Shown piece after piece: positions 28,692-37,593 of a DNA stretch of 64,000 nt (positions within the stretch are counted from its first letter, which is position 1; each line of letters starts with the position of its first letter). Source of the stretch: CAYPNP01 sp964412195. Lineage in GTDB: Bacteria > Acidobacteriota > JAAYUB01. Made by a program: the position numbers and the translations under genes. Location of the stretch: contig CAYPNP010000010.1 in the NCBI GenBank assembly GCA_964412195.1, positions 1 to 64,000 on the forward strand. Direction: 5' to 3'. The notes beneath the pieces are model-generated. The model searched no databases. It was given only the letters and a program-made list of their open reading frames with translations, and was not told the DNA's origin.

Positions 28692-30292
28692 ACGCCCTGA
28701 AATGGACCCTGCCCGAGTTCTTGGACCTGATCCGACGGCGCTTCGTGTGGATCGTCCCCCCGGCCTGCTGCCTCGCGGTGATCCTCATTGTGATCATCCG
28801 CCAGATTCCGGACATGTTCCAGTCCAGCGCCGTCATGATGCTGGAACCGAAGAGCGTGCCCAACGACATGGTCCGGAACATCATCCAGGACGAGACGGCC
28901 GCGCGGCTGAACGCCATCAAGCAGACCGTCCTCAGTCGTGGCCGTCTCGAGGAGCTGATCCGCGCCCACGATCTCTACCCCGCCGAGCCCGGCAAACCGG
29001 CCGCGCTCATGGACCAGCGGGTCAGCCGCCTCCGGGACGACATCGAGATCGAGATCCTGGGAAGGGAAGAGCAGTCGGTCACGTTCCAGATCCGCTTCAA
29101 CTATCCGGATCCCGACGTCGTGACGTCCGTGACGCGCAAGCTGTCCAGCCTGTTCATGGACTTCGACTATCGCCTGAGGCTCGGCACCATCGACAAGACG
29201 GCGGCGTTCTTCAAGGAGGAACTCCGGAAGACCGAGTCGAAGATGAAGGCGGCTCAACAACGCCTGGCACAGTTCAAATCCATGCACAACAACGAGTTGC
29301 CGGAACAACTGGAAGTCAACCTCCGAACCCTCGAGCAGGTCCAGCAGCAACTGCTGGCCAATGGGGAATCCATCGACCGGATGGAGGCCCAAAAGCTCGA
29401 ACTGGACCGGCAGCTGGCCGCCACGCCGCGGACCCTGCCCTCCACCTCCCCGCCGGGGGCGCCGGGTGTTTCCACCGACGAAACGCTGCTGGCCGCAAAA
29501 AGACAGGAGCTGGAAACCCTGAAAAGCCAGCTGGCCGATCTCCTGAACCGGTACACCGCCGCGCACCCCGACGTCGTCGCGGCCAACCGGCGGCTCCAGA
29601 TCCTGGAAAACGAGATCGCCGATCTTTCCGGCCGGGTGGCCAAGACCGCGGCGAACCGCGAGGAGCCCCTTAATCCCGTCTGGCTGGAGCTGACGGCGCA
29701 ATCCCAGGCGGCCAACACCGAGCTGCGGATCCGCAAGAAAGAACGGGAAACTCTCGAGCAGCAACGGATCAGCTATGCGGCCCGGGTGGCGAACACCCCA
29801 TTGCGGGAGCAGGAGATCGAATCCACGCGAAGGGAGTACCAGGCCCTGCTGCAGGAGTACGAAACCATGCAGCGCAACCTGGCGGACACCACCCTGTCGC
29901 GCAACCTGGAAGGCGGCAGCAGCGGCGAACAGTTCCGGATCCTCGACCCGCCCTCCCGGCCGCAGTCCGCCATGAAACCCAATCGCCCGGTGCTGATCAC
30001 CCTCGGGATCCTGGCCTCGCTGATGTTCGGGCTGGGATTGGGCCTGGCGCGTGAAATCACCGACGGCACGATCCATTCCAAGGCCCAGCTCCGGAAGGCC
30101 CTCCACCTGCCGGTGCTCGCCTCCATCGGGCATTACGTCCCCCGTTCCCAGAGGCGGCGGGTGCAGGTGGTCCGATGGATATCCGCCGCCCTGGTGGTCT
30201 TGTTCTTCACCGCGGTGACCTACGCCGGTTTGACGCTGGCCAAGCAGCTGGACCTGGCGGTTCGTTTCGCTCGATACTTCTATAAGTTGTAG
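28688..30292 (+). CDS. Wzz-type polysaccharide chain-length determinant
   Basis: A 534-residue polysaccharide co-polymerase. Transmembrane helices lie at about 20-38 (FVWIVPPACCLAVILIVII) and at the C-terminus (VLITLGILASLMFGLGLGLAREI near 440, then ALVVLFFTAVTYAGL near 500). Between them is a long periplasmic coiled coil with a GNVR-like distal part (PLREQEIESTRREYQALLQEYETMQRNL). The form matches the XrtA-system chain-length family (TIGR03007-like). It sets EPS chain length together with the downstream kinase domain. The 3' end is separated from the kinase gene by only nine bases. Confidence 0.92.
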   Translation: MNALKWTLPEFLDLIRRRFVWIVPPACCLAVILIVIIRQIPDMFQSSAVMMLEPKSVPNDMVRNIIQDETAARLNAIKQTVLSRGRLEELIRAHDLYPAEPGKPAALMDQRVSRLRDDIEIEILGREEQSVTFQIRFNYPDPDVVTSVTRKLSSLFMDFDYRLRLGTIDKTAAFFKEELRKTESKMKAAQQRLAQFKSMHNNELPEQLEVNLRTLEQVQQQLLANGESIDRMEAQKLELDRQLAATPRTLPSTSPPGAPGVSTDETLLAAKRQELETLKSQLADLLNRYTAAHPDVVAANRRLQILENEIADLSGRVAKTAANREEPLNPVWLELTAQSQAANTELRIRKKERETLEQQRISYAARVANTPLREQEIESTRREYQALLQEYETMQRNLADTTLSRNLEGGSSGEQFRILDPPSRPQSAMKPNRPVLITLGILASLMFGLGLGLAREITDGTIHSKAQLRKALHLPVLASIGHYVPRSQRRRVQVVRWISAALVVLFFTAVTYAGLTLAKQLDLAVRFARYFYKL

Positions 30293-30301
30293 AGAGGACC
30301 C

Positions 30302-31849
30302 ATGGCAAGACCCTCCGAACGGATCTACCTCCAGCCATCCATCCAAGGGAAGCTGAACGAGGCCAGCTGGATCGCCATGTGGCTGCGGGTTCTGACGGAG
30401 AACCTCTCCGGGACCCTTTCTGTCCGGACCGGAGATCGGTTGCGCCGGATCTTCTTCCGCAAGGGCCAGATCGTCGCCGCCGAGCCCCTGGACGATCAGG
30501 ACCGGCTGGGCAATCTGGCCCGCAAGCTGGGAAAGGCCAATCCCGACATCATGAAGCGGGCGAACCGGCGTCGTCGGTTCGAGCTGCTCTTCGGAGGACT
30601 CCGCCGGACCCGGCGTTTCGGCGAGATCCTGGTCTCGCTGGGGGCGCTCACCGAGAAGGAACTCAAGACCTTGCTGGAAGTGCAGGTCCGGGAACGCACC
30701 CTGACCTTCTTCGCCCTCCGGGAAGGCGAGTTTGAATTTGTGGAGGAATCCCCCCTCTTCGAGGACATCCCGGAGATCATCCTGGAGGTCCCCACCCGCG
30801 ACATCGTCTACGAGGGCATCAAGGCCCACGTCCCCCCAAACCTCCTGACCGAATTCTATTTCCACGCCCGGCATGCCCGTCCCCAGCACCTGAAGCAGGA
30901 TTGGGAGAAGATTCCACTGTCGCTGCCCACCCGGGATGCTTTCCTGCTGACCCGGCTGGAATTCAGCCCCACCATTGAGGAGGTGCGGGCCAGCTCCGCC
31001 ATGGGGGAGGAGGAGACCCTCCGGACCCTGTTCGCACTGTTCTGCTTCGACCTGTTGAGGATTCCCGGGGACCTCCGCCAGCGAATCCTCGGCCCGGACG
31101 CGGTGGAGGTTTCCGCCAGGCCGCCGGCGGCGGTGGCTTCCCCCCGGCCGGTCCCGAAACCGCCGTTGCCGGACACGGAGTGCTTCCTGCCGCTGATCAG
31201 CGAACCTTTTTCTTTTGTTTCCAATAATTTCCGACTTCTCTGGGCCCAGCTTCGGCCGATCAAGACCGCCCAGGGCAAGCAGATTCTGTGCATCACCAGC
31301 AGTACCCCGCAGGAGGGAAAAACCTTCGTCACAGCCAACCTGGCTCTGGCCTGCGCCGAGAATCCTGATTGCCGGGTGCTGCTGATCGACGCGGATCTCC
31401 GTCACCCCGCGATCCATTCGCACCTTCAGATCCCCTCCGCACCGGGGCTCAGCGACTACCTGCAGGACGCCATGACCCACAAGACGCCCGTCCCCGGACC
31501 GGCGGTTCGCAGGGTCAAGCGTCTGGATATCGTGACGGCGGGGAGCATCATCCCGAATCCGCCGGAGCTGTTGGGGTCCTCCGTGATGAAACAGCTGCTG
31601 GCGAAGGTCCGGAAGGAATACGACGTCATCCTGATCGACACCCCGCCCAGCCTGCCCATCGTGGACACGAAGATCCTGATGGACCTCTCCGACGGCGTCC
31701 TCATGGTGGTCCGGCAGAATTTCAGCCGGACCTCCGTTTTGCTCGAGGCCCTCTCCGGATTGTCCCCCGAGCAGTTCCTGGGATTTGTCTTCAACGACTG
31801 TCACGAGATCGGCAAGCAGTACGCCAGCGGCAGCTACTATGCCACCTGA
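30302..31849 (+). CDS. DUF4388 / BY-type tyrosine kinase fusion
   Basis: A 515-residue cytoplasmic protein. Residues about 15-190 match DUF4388-like domains (WLRVLTENLSGTLSVRTGDRLRRIFFRKGQIVAAEP; RFGEILVSLGALTEKELKTLL), usually seen in gliding and signalling proteins of Myxococcus-like bacteria. The C-terminal part is a BY-kinase ATPase of the Wzc/CapB type: Walker A STPQEGKTF near 335, Walker A' VLLIDADLRHP near 358, Walker B VILIDTPPS near 442. The short tail YASGSYYAT carries three tyrosines that could be the phosphorylation cluster. In exosortase-type clusters this kinase is normally a stand-alone protein, so the fusion is unusual. It should work with the chain-length protein just upstream. 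Confidence 0.88.
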   Translation: MARPSERIYLQPSIQGKLNEASWIAMWLRVLTENLSGTLSVRTGDRLRRIFFRKGQIVAAEPLDDQDRLGNLARKLGKANPDIMKRANRRRRFELLFGGLRRTRRFGEILVSLGALTEKELKTLLEVQVRERTLTFFALREGEFEFVEESPLFEDIPEIILEVPTRDIVYEGIKAHVPPNLLTEFYFHARHARPQHLKQDWEKIPLSLPTRDAFLLTRLEFSPTIEEVRASSAMGEEETLRTLFALFCFDLLRIPGDLRQRILGPDAVEVSARPPAAVASPRPVPKPPLPDTECFLPLISEPFSFVSNNFRLLWAQLRPIKTAQGKQILCITSSTPQEGKTFVTANLALACAENPDCRVLLIDADLRHPAIHSHLQIPSAPGLSDYLQDAMTHKTPVPGPAVRRVKRLDIVTAGSIIPNPPELLGSSVMKQLLAKVRKEYDVILIDTPPSLPIVDTKILMDLSDGVLMVVRQNFSRTSVLLEALSGLSPEQFLGFVFNDCHEIGKQYASGSYYAT

Positions 31850-31971
31850 CGCTTCGTTCGGGAGTCGGGAGGGAGCTTGACAGAGACCGAGAGGAGGGAG
31901 AACGACAAGGCCCCCGGCATGAGATCCCCAGAGGAGGAGCATCCTTCGTCGCCCGGGCCGAGGAACGCGCC

Positions 31972-33366
31972 ATGATCCAGCTCAGCAACCGATTCGTTTC
32001 CTTCAAGAACCTTCTTCTCGCCGTTGCCGAGACGATGGGCATCCTTGTGGCCGTGATCGTTTCCGACCTCATCCACCACCAGCAGGACCTGATCGCCCAC
32101 CTGGCGGACACCCAGCTGATGATCCGCGATGCTTCCGTGGTCGTGGTCTTCCAGATCAGCTTCTTTCTCTGCGACATGTACGAATACCGGGCCTTCAGCG
32201 ACATCAAGATCCTGATCTACCGCTGCCTGACGTCCATGGGCGCGGCCTGCGTCATGCTGATGGTCCTGTTCAGCCTGTTCCCGGATTTTTACCGCGGCCG
32301 CGGCCGGTACGTGCTGACCGCCGTGGTCGTCACCGTGATGGTCATCACGGCGCGGAGCATTGCGATCCGGTTCTTCTCGTTCACTTTTCTGCAGGAGAAG
32401 ATCCTGATCCTCGGCACCGGCGAGCAGGCGCAAGCCTGCGCCAAAGCCATCCTCGACCGGAAAGACCTGGGGCTCATCATCGTGGGATTCCTGGGCAACG
32501 ACAGCCAACTCATCGGCCGGAGCCTGGTCAATCCGAAGGTGGTGGGCAGCGTCCACGACCTGGAGTATTTCGTCCACCTGCTGCAGATCCGGCGCATCAT
32601 CGTGGCGCTGGAAGACCGCCGTGCCCACCTTCCGCTCGACGAGCTGCTGAACCTCCGGTTCCGGGGCGTCGCGGTGGAGGACACCCCCTCCATCTACGAA
32701 AAAGTCACCGGGAAGATCCACATCCAGCACCTGCGCCCCAGCTGGTTCGTGTTCGGGGATTCGCGGCCGCGCACCTGGTTCTTCATGGCGGTGAAACGGA
32801 CCTGCGACATCGTCGCCTCCTCCATCGGGCTGCTCCTGACCGCGCCGCTGTTCCTGATCATCCCCATCCTGATCCGCCTGGAGTCCCGGGGCCCGGTGTA
32901 TTACACCCAAACCCGGGTCGGCGCCAACAACCGCAATTTCAACCTACTGAAATTCCGGACCATGGTCGTGGACGCGGAAAAAGGGAGCGGCCCGCAGCTG
33001 GCGACCCAGCGGGATCCGCGGGTCACCCGCCTCGGCCGGTTCCTGCGGCGCTCCCGGCTGGATGAGATCCCCCAATTCCTGAACATACTCATCGGCGACA
33101 TGAGCTTCGTCGGGCCCCGCCCCGAGCGGCCCGAATTCGTCGAGCAACTCGAACAGACGATTCCGTACTACCGGCTGAGGCACTGCATCAAGCCGGGCCT
33201 GACCGGTTGGGCACAAGTCAATCATACGTACTGCTCCACGCACGAGGAGATGGTGGAAAAACTGCAGCACGATCTGTACTACATCAAGAACATTTCATTC
33301 ATGATGGATTTCATGATCGTGCTGAAGACCATCAAGACCGTCCTCTACGCGCGGGGAAGCCGTTAA
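31972..33366 (+). CDS. undecaprenyl-phosphate sugar phosphotransferase, exosortase-A cluster type
   Basis: A 464-residue membrane enzyme that starts the EPS repeat by moving a sugar-1-phosphate to undecaprenyl phosphate. Several N-terminal helices (residues 10-135), a nucleotide-binding-like domain (EKILILGTGEQAQACAKAIL), then the C-terminal bacterial sugar transferase domain (MAVKRTCDIVASSIGLLLTAPLFL; TQTRVGANNRNFNLLKFRTM; FLNILIGDMSFVGPRPERPEF; KPGLTGWAQVNHTY). Resembles TIGR03013-type transferases. I set the start at the ATG at 31972 (GAGGAACGCGCC upstream); the open frame extends much further 5' without good start signals. The 120 bp before it contains no visible promoter, so it is probably read from upstream. 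Confidence 0.93.
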   Translation: MIQLSNRFVSFKNLLLAVAETMGILVAVIVSDLIHHQQDLIAHLADTQLMIRDASVVVVFQISFFLCDMYEYRAFSDIKILIYRCLTSMGAACVMLMVLFSLFPDFYRGRGRYVLTAVVVTVMVITARSIAIRFFSFTFLQEKILILGTGEQAQACAKAILDRKDLGLIIVGFLGNDSQLIGRSLVNPKVVGSVHDLEYFVHLLQIRRIIVALEDRRAHLPLDELLNLRFRGVAVEDTPSIYEKVTGKIHIQHLRPSWFVFGDSRPRTWFFMAVKRTCDIVASSIGLLLTAPLFLIIPILIRLESRGPVYYTQTRVGANNRNFNLLKFRTMVVDAEKGSGPQLATQRDPRVTRLGRFLRRSRLDEIPQFLNILIGDMSFVGPRPERPEFVEQLEQTIPYYRLRHCIKPGLTGWAQVNHTYCSTHEEMVEKLQHDLYYIKNISFMMDFMIVLKTIKTVLYARGSR

Positions 33367-33377
33367 AGGAGCCTGCC

Positions 33378-34256
33378 ATGCGCAACCTGCTGTCCATTGA
33401 CGTGGAGGATTACTTCAATGTATCCCTCCTGAGCAAAATCCTGCCGCCGGAGGAGTGGGAGCATTGCCCCTCCTTCGTGGTGAAATACACCGAGCGGATC
33501 CTGGAGATCCTGGACTGGTCCAGCACCAAGGCGACCTTTTTCATCCTGGGCTGGATCGCCACGCACCACCCCGGCCTAGTGAAGGAAATCTCCCGTCGCG
33601 GACACGAGATCGGCAGCCATTCCAATGCCCATCGCCTGGTGTACGAGATGACCCCGTCCGAATTCCGGGAAGACACCCGCCGCTGCAAGGAAACCCTGGA
33701 AGACATCTCCGGCGCCCCGGTGTTCGGGTATCGCGCCCCTTCCTTCTCCATCATCCCGCAGAGCGCCTGGGCCTATCCCATCCTGATGGAGCTCGGTTTT
33801 AGCTACTCCTCCAGCACGCACCCGATCCACCATGACCTGTACGGAAATCCGAACGGGCACACCACGCCCCATTTCGTCCGGTGGGAAGGCAAGGCCATCC
33901 TGGAGATCCCCATCTCCACCGTGCGTCTGGCGGGCCAGAACATCCCGTTCAGCGGGGGGGGGTACCTCCGGTTCCTGCCCTACGAGGTCATCGCCGCGGC
34001 CATCCGCAAAGTCAATCTCAAGTACGGCAACATCGTGGTAGCCTACCTCCACCCCTGGGAAATCAACCCGGAGCAACCGCGCTATAACGTCAGCCTGACT
34101 AAGAGGTTCCGGCACTACCTCCATCTCGCCTCCACCGATCGCAAACTCTGGCGGCTGGTGGACCACTTCGCCTGGGGTCCTTTCCACGAGTACGTGGTGG
34201 AGCAGTGGTCCGCCCAGGCCGCCCCGCCGGCTCCGGAATTGGCCGTCTCGATGTAG
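33378..34256 (+). CDS. XrtA-type polysaccharide deacetylase
   Basis: A 292-residue NodB-family carbohydrate deacetylase. It opens MRNLLSIDVEDYFNVSLLSK, the hallmark of exosortase-A-associated deacetylases (TIGR03006-like), with the catalytic Asp-Asp replaced in the usual DVED form. A metal-binding HSNAH motif follows (GHEIGSHSNAHRLVYEM), and YRAPSFSI and the late YLHPWEINPEQPR motif are present. It would remove N- or O-acetyl groups from the nascent EPS. A tract of nine G bases (33954-33962) encodes Gly-Gly-Gly near residue 193. Strong ribosome binding site AAAGGAG. Overall gene spacing puts it in the main operon. Confidence 0.93.
   Translation: MRNLLSIDVEDYFNVSLLSKILPPEEWEHCPSFVVKYTERILEILDWSSTKATFFILGWIATHHPGLVKEISRRGHEIGSHSNAHRLVYEMTPSEFREDTRRCKETLEDISGAPVFGYRAPSFSIIPQSAWAYPILMELGFSYSSSTHPIHHDLYGNPNGHTTPHFVRWEGKAILEIPISTVRLAGQNIPFSGGGYLRFLPYEVIAAAIRKVNLKYGNIVVAYLHPWEINPEQPRYNVSLTKRFRHYLHLASTDRKLWRLVDHFAWGPFHEYVVEQWSAQAAPPAPELAVSM
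33954..33962 (+). repeat. poly-G9 tract inside the deacetylase gene
   Basis: Nine consecutive G bases encode three glycines in the sequence FSGGGYLRF. Gain or loss of one G would frameshift the last third of the deacetylase. Simple homopolymers in surface-polysaccharide genes are classic phase-variation sites, but here this is only a possibility. Confidence 0.55.
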
Positions 34257-34267
34257 GGGGGAAACCG

Positions 34268-36232
34268 ATGTGCGGTATCTCCGGCATCTTCGGTGACGAG
34301 GGGCTCGAGCCTTCGAGCCGCCGGGAAACCCTGGAGGCCATGAACGAATGCATGGCCTTCCGGGGCCCGGATGAGCGCGGCACCTGGGTGGGGCCGGGAG
34401 CCGGCCTGGGCAATGTGCGCCTCAGCATCGTCGACCTCACCCACGGCCGCCAGCCCATGCACAGCGAGGACGGAACGGTGCACATCGTCTTCAACGGAGA
34501 GGTCTACAACCACCCGGAGCTCCGGCGGGAGCTGGAGTCGAAGGGGCACCGGTTCCGGACCAGCTGCGACACGGAGGTGCTCCTCCACCTTTACGAGGAG
34601 GAAGGTACCGATTTTGTCGACAAGCTCAACGGCCAGTTCGCGTTCCTCATCTGGGACGCGCGGCGCCGGCAGCTGTTCGGCGCGCGGGACCGCCTGGGCG
34701 TGCGGCCGATCTTTCACCACGCCGCCGACAGCCGGCTGATCGTCTCCTCCACCATCCGCGGGATCCTGGAGACGGGCCTGGTGGACACCGCCCTGGACAC
34801 CCGGGTCATCCGGGACGTCTTCACGTTCTGGGTCCCGCTGCCCGGGGAGACCGTGTTCCGCGGCATCGGCGAGATCCCCCCGGGGCACACGTTCACCTGG
34901 TCCCCAGCCCGCGGGCTGGAGATCCGCCGATATTGGGACATGCGCTTCCCGGCCGCCGGCGACCTGCCACCGCTGGACCGGAACATCCAGGGCCGGCTGC
35001 GGGAGGAACTGCTGGACCTCCTGCGGGACGCCGTCCGGCTGCGGCTCCGGGCGGACGTGCCGGTGGGCGCCTACCTGAGCGGCGGGATCGACTCTTCGCT
35101 CATCGCCGCGCTGATCCACGAAGTGCATCCGTTCCCGCTGTGCACCTTCTCCATCGGTTTCGAGGAACCGGGTCTGGACGAGACCCGGTATCAGGACATC
35201 ATGGTGGCCCAGCTGGGCACGAACCACCGCCGGACGGTCATCACCTCCGCCGAAGTCGCGGGCCGCTTCGAGGAAGTGGTGCGCCATTGCGAGGTGCCGC
35301 TGCTCCGCACGGGGCCGGTTCCCATGCTGTCGCTCTCCCGGCTGGTCCGGGAGAGCGGATTCAAGGTGGTGCTGACGGGAGAAGGCGCGGACGAGTTCTG
35401 CGCCGGGTACAACATTTTCAAGGAGAACCTGGTCCGCCGATTCTGGGCCCGTCAGCCCGATTCGACGCGGCGGCCCCGCCTGTTCGAGCGTCTCTATCCG
35501 TTCATGGGCGAACGCACGAGGCGATCCGGCCTTTTCTGGTCCCGGTTCTTCGCCCGGGGGCTCCAGGACACCCACGATCCCTTCTACTCCCACCGAATCC
35601 GCTGGACTGAAGGCGCCACCCTCGGCCAGTACCTCCGGGAGGATCTCCTGGATGAACCGTGGGACGGGTACGATCGGCTGATGGCGATGCTGCCCATGGA
35701 GTTTTCGGGCTGGCACCCGCTGGGGCAGGCCCAGTACCTGGAAGCCCTGCTCTTCCTGCCCGGCTACATCCTGTCCTCCCAGGGAGACCGGATGATGATG
35801 GCCCACAGCGTCGAGGGGCGGTTCCCCTTCCTGGACCACCGCCTGGTGGAATTCCTCAACGGCCTCCACCCGAGGGCCAAGCTCTCCGGGCTCCAGGAAA
35901 AGCAACTGCTCAAGCGGGCCGCCGGGGGCCGGATCCCGCCGGAAATCATCGCCCGCCCCAAGCAGCCGTACCGCGGCCCGTTCATCGCCGACGCGATCCT
36001 GGGCAATGGGGGCGGGCCGGCCGCGGAGGTGATCTCCGCACCCGCTCTGGCCGACAGCGGACTGTTCGCGCCGGACGTGGTGAACGGCCTGACGAAAAAG
36101 GTCCGGGACATGGGGGCCGCGAGGACCGGCAACCGGGATATCATGGCGTTCCTCGGCATCCTGTCCACCCAGGTCCTGTGGCGATATCTGGCGGAGGCGC
36201 GGCGGTCCGGATTGCGGCTCCGGTCGGCCTGA
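34268..36232 (+). CDS. asparagine-synthase-like amidotransferase, exosortase-A type
   Basis: A 654-residue two-domain protein. Cys2 after the start Met (MCGISGIFGDEG) is the glutaminase nucleophile of the class II GATase domain; FNGEVYNHPELR and the DTEVLLHLYEEEG segment follow. The synthetase domain has the ATP-pyrophosphatase motif SGGIDSS near residue 271 and the GEGADEFCAGYNIF stretch. This architecture is shared with TIGR03108-type amidotransferases of exosortase-A EPS loci, which are expected to amidate sugar or uronic acid residues rather than make free asparagine. The start ATG at 34268 follows GGGGGGAAACCG. The same strand and tight spacing continue from the deacetylase. Confidence 0.93.
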   Translation: MCGISGIFGDEGLEPSSRRETLEAMNECMAFRGPDERGTWVGPGAGLGNVRLSIVDLTHGRQPMHSEDGTVHIVFNGEVYNHPELRRELESKGHRFRTSCDTEVLLHLYEEEGTDFVDKLNGQFAFLIWDARRRQLFGARDRLGVRPIFHHAADSRLIVSSTIRGILETGLVDTALDTRVIRDVFTFWVPLPGETVFRGIGEIPPGHTFTWSPARGLEIRRYWDMRFPAAGDLPPLDRNIQGRLREELLDLLRDAVRLRLRADVPVGAYLSGGIDSSLIAALIHEVHPFPLCTFSIGFEEPGLDETRYQDIMVAQLGTNHRRTVITSAEVAGRFEEVVRHCEVPLLRTGPVPMLSLSRLVRESGFKVVLTGEGADEFCAGYNIFKENLVRRFWARQPDSTRRPRLFERLYPFMGERTRRSGLFWSRFFARGLQDTHDPFYSHRIRWTEGATLGQYLREDLLDEPWDGYDRLMAMLPMEFSGWHPLGQAQYLEALLFLPGYILSSQGDRMMMAHSVEGRFPFLDHRLVEFLNGLHPRAKLSGLQEKQLLKRAAGGRIPPEIIARPKQPYRGPFIADAILGNGGGPAAEVISAPALADSGLFAPDVVNGLTKKVRDMGAARTGNRDIMAFLGILSTQVLWRYLAEARRSGLRLRSA

Positions 36233-36294
36233 GCGGGGGCCGGGAATTCGACCGAACGACGGACGACAATCAAGGAGAGAGGAGGCGGCGCGAG

Positions 36295-36555
36295 ATGGAA
36301 ATCCGGCAAACGCTCCGGCAGTACATCCAGGACAACTTCATGATGGGGCTTTCTTCCCAGGCGATCGGCGACGACGACTCGCTGCTGGACAACAATGTCA
36401 TCGACTCCACCGGCGTCCTCGAGCTGATCGCGTTCCTGGAGGAAAAATTCCAGATCAAGGTGGAGGACGCCGAATTGCTGCCCGAGAACCTGGATAGCAT
36501 CTCCGCGCTGGCGGGATTCGTCCACCGCAAGCAAGCCATCCTCCGAGAGGCCTAG
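36295..36555 (+). CDS. acyl carrier protein
   Basis: An 86-residue carrier protein. The phosphopantetheine attachment site is NNVIDSTGVLELIAFLEEKFQI, with the serine in IDSTGVLEL. Four-helix ACP spacing is normal. ATG at 36295 is preceded by a long purine run (AAGGAGAGAGGAGGCGG). It lies directly before the FemAB-like transferase (adjacent stop and start), so it likely supplies an activated acyl or aminoacyl group for EPS decoration. The CapK/PaaK-like ligase at 46290-47645 could load it. Confidence 0.92.
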   Translation: MEIRQTLRQYIQDNFMMGLSSQAIGDDDSLLDNNVIDSTGVLELIAFLEEKFQIKVEDAELLPENLDSISALAGFVHRKQAILREA

Positions 36556-37590
36556 ATGCCGGGCGTTCAGATCCAGTCGTGGCACGAAGCCGAGGCGTGG
36601 AATGAACTGGTGCTCGGGCAGCCCGACGCAGCGATCTACCATCGGTACGAGTGGCGGCGCGTGTTCGAACAGACCCTCCACCTGCCCACCCTGTACCTGG
36701 CGGCGCAGCGGGACGGCGTCCTCGAGGGAGTTCTCCCCCTGGTCCGCATGAGGGTGCTGACCGGCGAGAAAATGCTCATCTCGCTGCCCTTCGTCAATTA
36801 CGCGGGCATATGCGCCCGCAGCGAGGAGGCCCGGCGCGCGCTCTTCGAGCAGGCCGTGGCGGCCGCCCGGGACGCGGGTTGCCAATGGATCGAACTCCGG
36901 CACGGGCGCGAGACGGCGGGGGACTGGGTGGTCCGGCGGCACAAAGTCCGCCATTTCGTCCCCCTGGCCGACACCCCCGACCGGATGTGGGAGCGGCTCG
37001 GCGCCAAACTCCGCAACCAGGTGGGGAAGTCGATGAAAAACGGCCTGGAGCCCCGGATCGGCGGGGCGGAGCTGCTGCGCAACTTTTACGGGGTGTACCT
37101 CCGGAACATGCGCGCCCTGGGCTCCCCGCCCCTCCCCGCGGCATTCTTTCAGGCCGTCCTGGCGGAATTCGGCCCGGCAGCCCGGATCTGCCTCGTGGAT
37201 CTGGGATGCCGCACGGTGGCCGGCGCGGTCCTCCTGGGCAGCGGGCAGGCCCTCGAGATCCCCTGGGCCGCATCGCTACCCCGCTACCGGCCGCTCGCCC
37301 CCGTCATGCTGTTGTACTGGACGGCCATCCGGCACGCCACGGAAGCCGGGTATCGGATTTTCGACATGGGCCGGAGCTCGCCCGGATCCGGCAGCGACCA
37401 TTTCAAGCGGCAATGGAAAAGCGAGTGCGAACCCTTGCCCTGGCATTATTGGATCCGCTCCGGCGCCGGCCTCCCCGCGTTCACCGAGGCCGGCGGCCGG
37501 CTGGCCCTGCTGCGAACGCTTTGGTCATGGATGCCCATCGTCCTCGTGAAAAACGTGGGCACCCGCGTGATCCGATACATCCCGGGCTGA
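36556..37590 (+). CDS. FemAB-like GNAT protein, exosortase-A cluster type
   Basis: A 344-residue soluble protein of the two-lobed GNAT/FemAB family. The opening (WHEAEAWNELVLGQPDAAIYHRYEWRRVFEQTL) and the middle segment KLRNQVGKSMKNGLEPRIGG match TIGR03019-type proteins of exosortase-A systems. The second lobe has VDLGCRTVAGAVLLGSGQALEIPWAAS and YRIFDMGRSSPGSGSDHFKRQW, the conserved substrate end. FemAB proteins transfer aminoacyl groups from tRNA, but this branch may use the neighbouring acyl carrier protein. ATG at 36556 directly abuts the ACP stop. Confidence 0.9.
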   Translation: MPGVQIQSWHEAEAWNELVLGQPDAAIYHRYEWRRVFEQTLHLPTLYLAAQRDGVLEGVLPLVRMRVLTGEKMLISLPFVNYAGICARSEEARRALFEQAVAAARDAGCQWIELRHGRETAGDWVVRRHKVRHFVPLADTPDRMWERLGAKLRNQVGKSMKNGLEPRIGGAELLRNFYGVYLRNMRALGSPPLPAAFFQAVLAEFGPAARICLVDLGCRTVAGAVLLGSGQALEIPWAASLPRYRPLAPVMLLYWTAIRHATEAGYRIFDMGRSSPGSGSDHFKRQWKSECEPLPWHYWIRSGAGLPAFTEAGGRLALLRTLWSWMPIVLVKNVGTRVIRYIPG

Positions 37591-37593
37591 GCG

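Noticed and set aside
28613..31942. Minus-strand open frame of 1109 codons opposite the chain-length and kinase genes
   Set aside because: Shadow frame; the plus-strand genes have family motifs, ribosome sites and operon overlaps.
36571..36595. TGGCACG in the FemAB-like gene as a promoter
   Set aside because: Inside a coding region of a tight operon and without a -12 element.
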